A stretch of DNA of 64,000 bases from Arion vulgaris (lineage: Eukaryota; Mollusca; Gastropoda; Stylommatophora; Arionidae). The translations under genes and the position numbers were made by a program. This document shows positions 31,790 to 42,975 of the stretch, in pieces. The DNA lies in assembly GCA_020796225.1 (NCBI GenBank), contig CM036759.1, forward strand, positions 62,094,590-62,158,589, in the 5' to 3' direction. Within the stretch, counting starts at the first letter, position 1. Each line of letters starts with the position of its first letter. The notes beneath the pieces were generated by a model that was not told the DNA's origin, did no database searches, and saw only the letters and a list, made by a program, of their open reading frames with translations.

Positions 31790-33690
31790 TCTCAGTCTTG
31801 TTGCTGCATCTGATTCTGTCTTCCTCTATTGGGAGCCTTACTAACACTTTGTTGATGATGTAATAGATTATGAGGCTGTCTTCCTCTATTGGAGTTTACT
31901 AACACTTTGTTGATGATGTAATAGATTATGAGGCTGTCTTCCTCTATTGGGAGTTTTACTAACACTTTGTTGATGATGTAATAGATTATGAGGTTGTCTT
32001 CCTCTATTGGGAGTTTTACTAACACTTGGTTGATGATGTAATAGATTATGAGGTTGTCTTCCTCTATTGGGAGTCTTACTAACACTTGGTTGATGATGTA
32101 ATAGATTATGAGGCTGTCTTCCTCTATTGGGAGCCTTACTAACACTTGGTTGATGATGTAATAGATTATGAGGCTGTCTTCCTCTATTGGGAACCTTACT
32201 AACACTTGGTTGATGATGTAATAGATTATGAGGCTGTCTTCCTCTATTGGGAGCCTTACTAACACTTGGTTGATGATGTAATAGATTATGAGGCTGTTTT
32301 CCTCTATTGGGAGCCTTACTAACACTTGGTTGATGATGTAATAGATTATGAGGCTGTTTTCCTCTATTGGGAGCCTTACTAACACTTGGTTGATGATGTA
32401 ATAGATTATGAGGCTGTTTTCCTCTATTGGGAACCTTACTAACACTTGGTTGATGATGTAATAGATTATGAGGCTGTCTTCCTCTATTGGGAGCCTTACT
32501 AACACTTGGTTGATGATGTAATAGATTATGAGGCTGTCTTCCTCTATTGGGAGCCTTACTAACACTTGGTTGATGATGTAATAGATTATGAGGCTGTCTT
32601 CCTCTATTGGGAGCCTTACTAACACTTGGTTGATGATGTAATAGATTATGAGGCTGTCTTCCTCTATTGGGAGTCTTACTAACACTTTGTTGATGATGTA
32701 ATAGTTTATGAGGCTGTCTTCCTCTATTGGGAACCTTACTAACACTTGGTTGATGATGTAATAGATTATGAGGCTGTCTTCCTCTATTGGGAGTCTTACT
32801 AACACTTGGTTGATGATGTAATAGATTATGAGGCTGTTTTCCTCTATTGGGAGCCTTACTAACACCTGGTTGATGATGTAATAGATTATGAGGTTGTCTT
32901 CCTCTATTGGGAGCCTTACTAACACTTGGTTGATGATGTAATAGATTATGAGGCTGTCTTCCTCTATTGGGAGCCTTACTAACACTTGGTTGATGATGTA
33001 ATAGATTATGAGACTGTCTTCCTCTATTGGGAACCTTACTAACACTTGGTTGTTGATGTAATAGATTATGAGGCTGTCTTCCTCTATTGGGAACCTTACT
33101 AACACTTGGTTGATGATGTAATAGATTATGAGACTGTCTTCCTCTATTGGGAGCCTTACTAACACTTTGTTGATGATGTAATAGATTATGAGGCTGTCTT
33201 CCTCTATTGGGAGCCTTACTAACACTTTGTTGATGATGTAATAGATTATGAGGCTGTCTTCCTCTATTGGGAGCCTTACTAACACTTGGTTGATGATGTA
33301 ATAGATTATGAGGCTGTCTTCCTCTATTGGGAGTTTTACTAACACTTGGTTGATGATGTAATAGATTATGAGGTTGTCTTCCTCTATTGGGAGTCTTACT
33401 AACACTTGGTTGATGATGTAATAGATTATGAGGCTGTCTTCCTCTATTGGGAGCCTTACTAACACTTGGTTGATGATGTAATAGATTATGAGGTTGTCTT
33501 CCTCTATTGGGAGCCTTACTAACACTTGGTTGATGATGTAATAGATTATGAGGCTGTCTTCCTCTATTGGGAGCCTTACTAACACTTGGTTGATGATGTA
33601 ATAGATTATGAGGCTGTCTTCCTCTATTGGGAGCCTTACTAACACTTGGTTGATGATGTAATAAATTATGAGGCTGTCATCTGTGAGTGG
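31790..33690. repeat. 60-bp minisatellite, about 31 units
   Basis: The period is exactly 60 bp; unit cttcctctattgggagcc, ttactaacacttggttgatg, atgtaatagattatgaggctgt-type. Variation is limited to a few positions (ggaacc/ggagcc/gggagtc, ttggt/ttgt, ggctg/ggttg/gactg). Near the left edge one unit lacks a base (about 31893), which breaks the frame. Flanks show no relation to the unit. Confidence 0.98.
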
Positions 33691-33693
33691 CAT
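31792..33693 (-). other. 634-codon repeat-encoded open frame
   Basis: Read on the minus strand from the ATG at 33693, the array encodes about 30 copies of a 20-residue unit, DSLIIYYIINQVLVRLPIEE, alternating hydrophobic and acidic segments. Almost all unit variants are conservative (D/N, R/K, L/F, Q/K). The frame exists because 60 is a multiple of three; no promoter, splice pattern or homologue is recognised, so it is not called a gene. The frame is kept over the whole array until the single-base loss at its left end. Confidence 0.3.
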
Positions 33694-34380
33694 CAATTGT
33701 CTCTATATCACAAATAGAGTTACTGGTCTGGAGTTTTGCGGCTCTCTGGTCTGAAGATCTTTGTCTGTTACTTCTTCCTAAGTTCTTCTGTGAGTTGGGA
33801 CTTATTCAATCGTTTCTTCAATCCGTTTGAATCTGTCTGGTCAGCCTCTTAACACCTTGTTTAAATCACAGCAGAGGAGTTCTGCTCTATTCTGATTCTA
33901 TATGCTGCCAGTAACTGCACTCTCTCAAACAAATCTACTCGTTGACCCTATACAAGCTGTTCTGTCCCTAGTTCTGTATTCTGAATCGTAACACCTAGTT
34001 TAAATCACAGCAGTGTTCTGATCTAGAACTATCAACTCCATCTATCTCTGAGTTATAATTTCTACTCTCGGGACTGTTGATGTTACCTGCCTAAATTCTG
34101 AATCCTAACCTTCTAATTCCTCTCGGTCTCTCTCTGTCGCTCTGTCTAACCTCTCTAAGTCTCCTCTTCTTCTCAGTCTGGTCTCCTCTCTAAGTCTCCT
34201 CTTCTTCTCAGTCTGGTCTCCTCTCTAAGTCTCTTCTTCACAGTCTCAGTTTCTTCTCAGTCTCCCTTTCTTCTCAGTCTAAATTCTGAATCCTAACCTT
34301 CTAATTCCTCTCGGTCTCTCTCTGTCGCTCTGTCTAACCTCTCTAAGTCTCCTCTTCTTCTCAGTCTGGTCTCGTCTCTT
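33691..34380. other. CT-rich sequence with an internal duplication
   Basis: The segment from about 34092 (ctaaattctgaatcctaacc) recurs at about 34277, and ctctctaagtctcctcttct recurs within it. Low-complexity; also cacctagtttaaatcacagc-type text recurs near 33855 and 33990. No gene seen. Confidence 0.7.
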
Positions 34381-35650
34381 CTTTTTTTTTTTTTTTTTTA
34401 TTGATCTTAAAAGGCATATGACATTTTATATATTTTATATACACATGTTTCTATGTGTGCAGGTTTTTCATGGGATGAGTTACAACATTTTATGAAAATA
34501 CATTATGGAAGTGTAAAATGATTTTCTGTCATTCTTATTATTTGGTGATGTTTTCTTTGGTATTCTCGGTTTTAGAGGTGTTACAAATCCCCTCATTCTC
34601 TCTTCTCATTCACTAAGTGTGTTTGTGTGTCAGCTGCTCTTTGTGTTATGTGTGCTGCTTTCTGGTCATATATATGTTTGAAAATTCCTGCGTTGTATCG
34701 TTGTTGTTCGTGTTTTGCTTTGTTTCTGCATATCCAGATGAGGTATCTGAATTCTGCTAGCAGTGTGAGATTTGTTTTGTGTGAATTTTCGTTTGTGTGT
34801 GGGATTGTGTTTAGCATGATTGCTTTGTACATGTTTACTTTGTTTGTTGCGTTGCCGACTATTGTTTGTTGCAGTGACTTTAATGCTAGTGATATTGTGT
34901 TGCAGTGGAAGAAAATGTGGTCTTCTGTTTCTTGTTTGTTTTGTCTGCAGAGTGTGCATTTGGTTTGTTGTGATTTGTGTGTTCTTCTGTATGCTACTGG
35001 TGTTATGTTGAAGAGTAGTCTGTACGTTACTTCTTTTGCTTTGGTTGATGTTTTTGTTCTGTGTAGGTTTCTAAAGATGCTTGAGTAGTCTGTAATAAAG
35101 TGAGTGTAGCCTCGTTTAATTCTATTGTGTAGCGGAGGTTCCTGTCTTGTGACTAGGTGTCTGTAGATTGTCTTTGTGGGATTTTGTATTGTTTTCTCGT
35201 TTCCTTGTATGCTTTATATGCACTGTTTGTAAAAGTCGGGTAGTGTTCCGAAGTGATGCGGTGTCATGTTGTTTACTGTGTGTAGTGAGGATAGTCTGAG
35301 GCCTATGTAGTAGTGAGCTAATGGGTATTCATTTGGTTTTTTAATGATTTCTCCTACGTATTTTATTCTTTGTGCCTGTATTCTGGTTTTTATGTCTTGG
35401 GATATTCCTCCTCTGTCTTTGTGTTGTATTAAAGTTTTTGTTTTGATAGCGTGTATTGTATTTTGGAAAATAAATTTCCTGATATTTTTGTTTATTTCTG
35501 TTAGCACTTGTGGCGGTGGGTGGAAAACGTTTGATGTGTATAATAATCTAGTAGTGATGTAGGTGTTAACTACAGTGCTTCTACCAAAGATGGTGATGGT
35601 TTTGTATCTGTATAGTTGTAAGGTAACTTTACACGTGGCTGAATTACCAA
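34381..35650 (-). mobile_element. L1/Tx1-like non-LTR retrotransposon, 3' part with poly(A)
   Basis: The minus strand from about 35640 encodes FGRSTVVNTYITTRLLYTSN, VFHPPPQVLTEINKNIRKFI, then QNTIHAIKTKTLIQHKDRGG and IS.DI, the thumb region of L1-clade reverse transcriptases (GK..vln..v.sklwY...v.p.....i......fiW). Further along come LLAEFRYLIWICRNKAKHEQ and the 3' end tcttttaagatcaataaa directly followed by poly(A) (the T-run at 34382-34399). Frames shift between the two parts, and everything 5' of the thumb is missing. Confidence 0.8.
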
Positions 35651-35689
35651 TCTTGAATTTTGTATATATTTGGCTGCGACGTTCTTCTT

Positions 35690-35965
35690 CTTCACCCTTC
35701 GCCCCTAGGGAAGCATAGGTCCACAACCAAGGCCTTCCAAGCCCACCTATCCAAGGCCATCCTTTCCAGATCTCTCCACTCTCTCCCCGCCCTCTCGCAC
35801 TCCGTCTCCAACTCCCGTCTCCAGGTGCCCCGGGTCTTCCCCAACTCTACTGCCCTGGGGGCCCCATTTAAAGCCCGTCCCGTGATGCCGCCAGGGTTTC
35901 CGCAGTGTGTGTCCCACCCACCGCCCCCATCTCCCGTTCCACCTGTCGCTGTCCTGCTCCATTTT
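35690..35965 (-). pseudogene. LINE-B C-terminal fragment, GC-rich
   Basis: Minus strand: GRWVGHTLRKPWRHHGTGFK, WGPQGSRVGEDPG in one frame, TWRRELETECERAGREWRDL then ERMALDRWAWKALVVDLCFP and RGEG stop in another. The 3' end is followed by a GAA-type tail (complement of about 35680-35693). This ending is the parent sequence of the 55- and 85-bp minisatellites. Clearly higher GC than its surroundings. Confidence 0.8.
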
Positions 35966-36170
35966 TTTTTTCCGATCCAGAAGCACTTGAGCTGAAAGCT
36001 CTTCGGCTCGGTGTCATGGACATCGTAACCCTTCGGCTCGGTGCCACGAACACCGTAAATCTGGGGAACCTGTAGCTTTTCTGCCAGTCCGCGGAGATGA
36101 ACCCGCACTTACAGAGGACTAGTATACCAGAGTTCCCCGCCCGCAGTTCCGCCACACCATCGCAGGTGGA
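35966..36170 (-). mobile_element. S5 SINE, second copy
   Basis: Same body as 23288-23479: a B box gcgggttcatctcc (complement of 36094-36110), the duplicated cgtggcaccgagccgaaggg / catgacaccgagccgaag segment, and an A-rich 3' tail (complement of 35962-35971). The 5' limit and target duplication are not clear. Confidence 0.7.
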
Positions 36171-36489
36171 GCATTCCGCGTACCCATCCACCAACGAACG
36201 TCTGCAACCCTCAGTGTTCCCCAGCTGCCCCCACGCCTCTGCACCACACAGAAGGACAGCCCCGACACTCGAGCCAAATATCACCATCTTAGTTTCACTC
36301 CCTATCACTCTTGAACCCCACACGTTCTCCAGAATGGCAAAGGACGATCCCGCCCCCCTGTACTCCAACCGCGAAAGCTGCGAAGTCGATTATGTTATAT
36401 TCCGTGGCACAGAATGATAGCTTGTTATATTCAGCTCATATTATGGTAATCGTTCTGAGTTAGTATTTGTAACTTTCTGATTAATTTAA

Positions 36490-36830
36490 TCATCAATTTC
36501 TTCTGATGATGATGAGGAAATGCTGGAACCTACCAGCTAGCTCCATTATTAAGGCACCCAAACATCTCACTCACAGCTAAACATTTGGCCAACAGCATTT
36601 TTATGCCTACTTTGTGTTACCAGAATCAAACATGGACAATGAGCAAAACACATTCGCAAAAAATAACTACATGTGAAAAGCGATGCCTACGAAAAGTTAC
36701 CATCACCAAAAAAGAGTAAAAAAAACATTAACATAAGAAAGAAAGTTGGAACATAACCTTACTTGAATGACATTAAAGAAACAAAGAATAAAGTGGTTTA
36801 ACAACTTTATTATAAGAGTGAATTATAAGA
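36490..36830 (+). mobile_element. LINE-A fragment
   Basis: Plus strand: gctggaacctaccagctagc, aaggcacccaaacatctcac, ctttgtgttaccagaatcaa and acattaacataagaaagaaa match the complement of 61100-61350. Highly decayed, ending before the LINE-A 3' tail. Confidence 0.7.
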
Positions 36831-36864
36831 GTCTTGTCTACCTACACCACATGTCATTTTCTAT

Positions 36865-39800
36865 TTTTGCAGTCTGATGAGGGTTGTAGATTCATATTTC
36901 TGCAGTCTGATTAGGGTTGTAGATTCATATTTCTGCAGTCTGATGAGGGTTGTAGATTCATATTTCTGCAGTCTGATGAGGGTTGTAGATTCATATTTCT
37001 GCAGTCTGATTAGGGTTGTAGATTCATATTTCTGCAGTCTGATGAGGGTTGTAGATTCATATTTCTGCAGTCTGATTAGGGTTGTAGATTCATATTTCTG
37101 CAGTCTGATGAGGGTTGTAGATTCATATTTCTGCAGTCTGATGAGGGTTGTAGATTCATATTTCTGCAGTCTGATTAGGGTTGTAGATTCATATTTCTGC
37201 AGTCTGATGAGGGTTGTAGATTCATATTTCTGCAGTCTGATTAGGGTTGTAGATTCATATTTCTGCAGTCTGATGAGGGTTGTAGATTCATATTTTTGCA
37301 GTCTGATTAGGGTTGTAGATTCATATTTTTGCAGTCTGATTAGGGTTGTAGATACATATTTTCTATTTCTGCAGTCTGATTAGGGTTGTAGATTCATATT
37401 TTCTATTTTTGCAGTCTGATTAGGGTTGTAGATTCATATTTCTGCAGTCTGATTAGGCTTGTAGATTCATATTTCTGCAGTCTGATTAGGGTTGTAGATT
37501 CATATTTCTGCAGTCTGATTAGGGTTGTAGATTCATATTTTTGCAGTCTGATTAGGGTTGTAGATTCATATTTTTGCAGTCTGATTAGGGTTGTAGATTC
37601 ATATTTTCTATTTCTGCAGTCTGATTAGGGTTGTAGATTCATATTTTCTATTTTTGCAGTCTGATTAGGGTTGTAGATTCATATTTCTGCAGTCTGATTA
37701 GGGTTGTAGATTCATATTTTCTATTTCTGCAGTCTGATTAGGGTTGTAGATTCATATTTCTGCAGTCTGATTAGGGTTGTAGATTCATATTTTCTATTTT
37801 TGCAGTCTGATTAGGGTTGTAGATTCATATTTCTGCAGTCTGATTAGGGTTGTAGATTCATATTTTCTATTTCTGCAGTCTGATTAGGGTTGTAGATTCA
37901 TATTTCTGCAGTCTGATTAGGCTTGTAGATTCATATTTTCCATTTTTGCAGTCTGATGAGGATTGTAGATTCATATTTCTGCAGTCTGATGAGGGTTGTA
38001 GATTCATATTTCTGCAGTCTGATGAGGGTTGTAGATTCATATTTCTGCAGTCTGATTAGGGTTGTAGATTCATATTTCTGCAGTCTGATGAGGGTTGTAG
38101 ATTCATATTTCTGCAGTCTGATTAGGGTTGTAGATTCATATTTCTGCAGTCTGATGAGGGTTGTAGATTCATATTTCTGCAGTCTGATGAGGGTTGTAGA
38201 TTCATATTTCTGCAGTCTGATTAGGGTTGTAGATTCATATTTCTGCAGTCTGATGAGGGTTGTAGATTCATATTTCTGCAGTCTGATTAGGGTTGTAGAT
38301 TCATATTTCTGCAGTCTGATGAGGGTTGTAGATTCATATTTTTGCAGTCTGATTAGGGTTGTAGATTCATATTTTTGCAGTCTGATTAGGGTTGTAGATA
38401 CATATTTTCTATTTCTGCAGTCTGATTAGGGTTGTAGATTCATATTTTCTATTTTTGCAGTCTGATTAGGGTTGTAGATTCATATTTCTGCAGTCTGATT
38501 AGGCTTGTAGATTCATATTTCTGCAGTCTGATTAGGGTTGTAGATTCATATTTCTGCAGTCTGATTAGGGTTGTAGATTCATATTTTTGCAGTCTGATTA
38601 GGGTTGTAGATTCATATTTTTGCAGTCTGATTAGGGTTGTAGATTCATATTTTCTATTTCTGCAGTCTGATTAGGGTTGTAGATTCATATTTTCTATTTT
38701 TGCAGTCTGATTAGGGTTGTAGATTCATATTTCTGCAGTCTGATTAGGGTTGTAGATTCATATTTTCTATTTCTGCAGTCTGATTAGGGTTGTAGATTCA
38801 TATTTCTGCAGTCTGATTAGGCTTGTAGATTCATATTTTCTATTTTTGCAGTCTGATTAGGGTTGTAGATTCATATTTCTGCAGTCTGATTAGGCTTGTA
38901 GATTCATATTTTCTATTTCTGCAGTCTGATTAGGGTTGTAGATTCATATTTCTGCAGTCTGATTAGGGTTGTAGATTCATATTTTCTATTTTTGCAGTCT
39001 GATTAGGGTTGTAGATTCATATTTTCTATTTTTGCAGTCTGATGAGGGTTGTATATTCATATTTTATATTTTTGCAGTCTGATTAGGGTTGTAGATTCAT
39101 ATTTTCTATTTTTGCAGTCTGATTAGGGTTGTAGATTCATATTTTCTATTTCTGCAGTCTGATTAGGGTTGTAGATTCATATTTTTGCAGTCTGATTAGG
39201 GTTGTAGATTCATATTTTCTATTTCTGCAGTCTGATTAGGGTTGTAGATTCATATTTTCTATTTTTGCAGTCTGATTAGGGTTGTAGATTCATATTTCTG
39301 CAGTCTGATTAGGGTTGTAGATTCATATTTTCTATTTCTGCAGTCTGATTAGGGTTGTAGATTCATATTTCTGCAGTCTGATTAGGGTTGTAGATTCATA
39401 TTTTTGCAGTCTGATTAGGGTTGTAGATTCATATTTTCTATTTCTGCAGTCTGATTAGGGTTGTAGATTCATATTTTCTATTTTTGCAGTCTGATTAGGG
39501 TTGTAGATTCATATTTCTGCAGTCTGATTAGGGGTTTTAGATTCATATTTTCTATTTTTGCAGTCTGATTAGGTTGTAGATTCATATTTCTGCAGTCTGA
39601 TTAGGTTGTAGATTCATATTTTCTATTTCTGCAGTCTGATTAGGGTTGTAGATTCATATTTCAGCAGTCTGATTAGGGTTGTAGATTCATATTTTCTATT
39701 TTTGCAGTCTGATTAGGGTTGTAGATTCATATTTTCTATTTTTGCAGTCTGATGAGGGTTGTAGATTCATATTTTCTATTTCTGCAGTCTGATTAGGGTT

Positions 39801-40420
39801 GTAGATTCATATTTTCTATTCTTGCAGTCTGATTAGGGTTGTAGATTCATATTTTCTATTTCTGCAGTCTGATTAGGGTTGTAGATTCATATTTTCTATT
39901 TTTGCAGTCTGATTAGGGTTGTAGATTCATATTTTCTATTTTTGCAGTCTGATGAGGGTTGTAGATTCATATTTTCTATTTCTGCAGTCTGATTAGGGTT
40001 GTAGATTCATATTTTCTATTTTTGCAGTCTGATTAGGGTTGTAGATTCATATTTTCTATTTTTGCAGTCTGATGAGGGTTGTAGATTCATATTTTCTATT
40101 TTTGCAGTCTGATGAGGGTTGTAGATTCATATTTTCTATTTCTGCAGTCTGATGAGGGTTGTAGATTCATATTTTCTATTTTTGCAGTCTGATTAGGGTT
40201 GTAGATTCATATTTTCTATTTTTGCAGTCTGATTAGGGTTATAGATTCATATTTTCTATTCTTGCAGTCTGATTAGGGTTGTAGATTCATATTTTCTATT
40301 TTTGCAGTCTGATTAGGGTTGTAGATTCATATTTTCTATTTTTGCAGTCTGATTAGGGTTGTAGATTCATATTTTCTATTCTTGCAGTCTGATTAGGGTT
40401 GTAGATTCATATTTCTGCAG
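36865..40420. repeat. 33/40-bp minisatellite, about 95-100 units
   Basis: The basic unit is gattagggttgtagattcat then atttctgcagtct (33 bp). A longer version inserts tctattt to give attttctatttttgcagtct (40 bp), which dominates from about 39000. Every unit has a pyrimidine tract plus CAG, like a 3' splice site. The pattern of gatgagg/gattagg variants and the rare gatacat and aggcttg variants repeats 1046 bp apart (37351 and 38397; 37455 and 38501), showing a higher-order duplication. Confidence 0.97.
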
Positions 40421-40425
40421 AGATT

Positions 40426-40725
40426 CATATCTACACAGAATACTGGGAGTAACAAGAAGAGACCGGTTTAGAAATGAAGACATCAGGAAAAAGTGGGTAC
40501 AACATCAATACTGAACTTCATCAAGAAACAACAAATTAAATGGTTCGGTCACATAAGCAGATTACCAACAGACAGTGCACTTCAACGAATAGTGTTGCTC
40601 CGATACAGTGGGCAAAGCAAAAGGCCGCCACGGAAAAGGTAGACCTCAGAGATAACAGAGGCGACAAAAGACACTATTTATGAAGCGCACACAAGGATTT
40701 GTTCTAGAAATCTCTTCTTATCCTG
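40426..40725 (+). pseudogene. LINE-H C-terminal fragment
   Basis: Plus strand, with shifts: RRILGVTRRDRFRNEDIRKK-like start, then ILNFIKKQQIKWFGHISRLP, TDSALQRIVLLRYSGQSKRP and PRKR, ending in the aagcgcacacaaggattt region. Same family as 63014-63640 and 23160-24130. The left edge abuts the 33/40-bp array, and both share agattcatat at the junction. Confidence 0.85.
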
Positions 40726-40729
40726 CCGC

Positions 40730-40930
40730 TGTGAGGAGACAAGACAGAATTGGAGAAAAGAAAAAGGAAAGATTCAAATTTCACGTTTCTAGTGTTCAGG
40801 AGGTAGGAGGGTGAATTCCTTTCCTCACGTGTGGTACGTTGAAAGTGGGATTGAACCCACAACCCTCCTGTTTCCGAGTTGATATTCGAACGTTTATGCA
40901 TTACGCTGATCTGTGCCACGAATGGCTACA
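40730..40930 (-). mobile_element. S6 SINE, tRNA-like head
   Basis: On the minus strand cgtggcacagatcagcgtaa resembles an A box, and gggttgtgggttcaatccca is a near-perfect B box about 45 bases on. Not obviously related to S2, S4 or S5 in the body (gtaccacacgtgagg). Confidence 0.6.
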
Positions 40931-41424
40931 CAAACTTGCTTCGATATCTCATGTCCGTCAACAAAATGCTGACATTACGGAAACATTTCAACACGGACTG
41001 TTTCCTCGGAGGTACAGACTTCTGCCCCATACTAATCTTGACCTTGAGAAGCAGACATATCGATTTCAACGTTGCTAATAGCAACGATCGATATTCATCA
41101 ATCTACAATAGACTACAGTTATTTCCCTTTCTGTGCCAAAAATTGCGTCCATGTCCGGGTTGTATCCCACGTGATTACTTCCCTCTAGCAGCTATAAAGA
41201 GAACCAACAGTTCTGTTAAAGTTGACCAATGAGTGACCACTTGGCATTAACAACTAATTCATTAAAATAGTTCTTGAAACGTAAGAGTGGAGCTGGGTAG
41301 CGCATGCAAGGTCAGTTCAAACACTTTTAAAAAATATGTTTTACAATTCTTTCGCAGGTATAGTAGCTATCTTGTTTGTTTGTTAGGAGATTATAAACTA
41401 TTTGATGGATTGAGTGTGTTATTG
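40931..41424. other. No recognisable feature
   Basis: The open frame at 40879-41232 has no motif I recognise and begins within the SINE. Nothing further seen. Confidence 0.35.
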
Positions 41425-41540
41425 ATTGATCGGACCATCATCATTGCACTTCGCGAGTAAGCATGTGTGCTCCGATTTCGTTCTTATACAGGAAGATCTC
41501 AACGGCGGTGCATGAACTCCGTAGCACCGGCGAGGATCAA
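41425..41540 (+). repeat. S3 interspersed repeat, short copy
   Basis: gattgatcggaccatcatca, acaggaagatctcaacggcg and tgaactccgtagcaccggcg match the other S3 copies. Confidence 0.75.
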
Positions 41541-41544
41541 CTGT

Positions 41545-41650
41545 GAAATTTCTTACTCATTAATTTATAGTTTATGACTCACTAATTTATAGCCTACGAC
41601 TCACTAATTTACAGTTTCTGACTCACTAATTTACGGTTTGTGGCCATGGG
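41545..41650. repeat. About 22-bp repeat, four units
   Basis: actcactaatttatagttta-type units; an isolated unit recurs at 41814 (gactcactaattcttcg). Confidence 0.85.
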
Positions 41651-41944
41651 TATTCATAGAAATGTTTCAAGGGAGGAGCAAAAGGAATGGGAAAAAAAAT
41701 TGTTAATATTAGTTTACTGCACGGAAATGGAGATAAAACTGTTTTATTTAAAGTCATTTAGAACCCCCGACCCCCAACCTCACTTTACCTTAAAGTATGA
41801 ACGCCCATGTTTCTGACTCACTAATTCTTCGTTTCCATATAAGATAGAAGCCGGCAAGCCATAACTGGTTAAAATCCTACTTCGTCTTCAAGTAACTGTT
41901 CTATATATATGCTAATATGTTGAACCGGAAGTTACAGATATAAC

Positions 41945-42510
41945 ACGTCTCTCTGTAACACAACGTGACAAATATTCAGTTTGGGTGTGACCAACAAAGA
42001 ATAGAACCAAATATGTAAGACAGCGTGACAAACGTTCAGTTTGGGTGTGAATAACAAAGAATAGAACCAATTATGTAACACAACGTGACAAACGTTCAGT
42101 TTGGGTGTCTTCTTCTTTGCGTTCGTTCTTTACGATCAATTTTAATCACTCTTTGTGATATGTTTGATCTTTGCCAAGAACGTGTATACGTTGCACATTG
42201 GTTTGGTAGGCCCTAAACGCATAAGACTTCTATACGTTTAGGACACATGCATCCGATTTCATCCAAACCTCCTTAATCGCCTCGTACGACATGCGTGGCA
42301 GGTAACAGTGGTTCTATTCTTTACACCCCAAATTTGGACCCGGTAACCACTCGGGTGAGTTTGGGTGTGAATAACAACGAATAGAACCAAATATGTAAGA
42401 CAACGTGACAAACATTCAGTTTGGGTGTGACCAACAAATAATAGAACCAAATATGTAAGACAACGTGACAAACGTTCAGTTTGGGTGTGAACAACAAATA
42501 ATAGAACCAA
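41945..42510. repeat. 60-bp minisatellite interrupted by an S1 element
   Basis: Units of acaacgtgacaaacgttcag, tttgggtgtgaataacaaag, aatagaaccaaatatgtaag. Three units lie left of 42108 and about two and a half right of 42358; between them sits the S1 copy at 42109-42357. Confidence 0.92.
42109..42357 (-). mobile_element. S1 element (249 bp) with 11-bp TSD
   Basis: Flanked by agtttgggtgt at 42098-42108 and 42358-42368. On the minus strand it starts cacccgagtggttaccgggt and ends with a purine-rich tail (gaacgcaaagaaga). A duplication of this length and a purine tail indicate retroposition, making S1 a SINE-like family rather than a DNA transposon. Because the insertion cut a minisatellite unit, its limits are unusually clear. 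Confidence 0.85.
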
Positions 42511-42589
42511 ATATGTAACATATACTACATTATCGGAATATCTTTACATTGTCCGGTTGGTTTTTTTTGGGTGGACGAGAGAGGGGGAA

Positions 42590-42680
42590 TTGTTGTTGGC
42601 GAAGTAGTTAGGACATTTGCCAGTCGTTCTGAAAGGTTGTGGGTTCTAATCCGGACCGAGCCACTTGTGTAATTTTTTCA
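42590..42680 (+). mobile_element. tRNA-derived SINE head
   Basis: Plus strand: gttggcgaagtagttaggac (A box) and ttgtgggttctaatccggac (B box), about 45 bases apart. Followed at 42690 by an S1-type body, so it could be the 5' head of a larger composite. Confidence 0.65.
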
Positions 42681-42689
42681 TGGGCTTCC

Positions 42690-42975
42690 TATTATTGTTG
42701 CTGGATCCTTCCATGTGTTGCCAAGACTCGAAATGGGAGCAAAGAATAGTATACTAGTAACACTGCGTCCTACAAGGCATGTCATAAGAGACGACTGAAG
42801 TAGGGGCCTAGGGAAGCTACCATAGTAAATAAAAAGCGTATCAGAAATCGGATGTGCTGGCCGACTTGTAGGCGCATAACTGGCACAACGTATAATCGCT
42901 CTTAGGCTCAGACAAATCACGAAGATTGGTTTAACAAGTGATCGATATGGAACATTCGACGAAGAAGAAGTTGCT
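42690..42975 (+). repeat. S1 interspersed element
   Basis: gggagcaaagaatagtatac, ctacaaggcatgtcataaga, gcgcataactggcacaacgt and aatcgctcttaggctcagac match 418-620. It ends in gacgaagaagaag, a GAA-type tail shared with the LINE-A 3' ends. Confidence 0.75.

Noticed and set aside
34627..35088. 153-codon Cys/Val-rich plus-strand frame
   Set aside because: Antisense shadow of the L1/Tx1-like element, whose minus-strand frame has clear family motifs.
36877..38429. Two open frames with tandem RVVDSYFCSL units as a possible repetitive protein gene
   Set aside because: They arise from 33-bp periodicity, end as soon as the unit length changes to 40 bp, and the second is a block copy of the first. No sign of selection on the frame.
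36865..40420. Telomere-like repeat (ttaggg inside the unit)
   Set aside because: TTAGGG occurs only as part of a longer 33/40-bp unit (gattagggttg), once per unit, so it is not a telomeric array.
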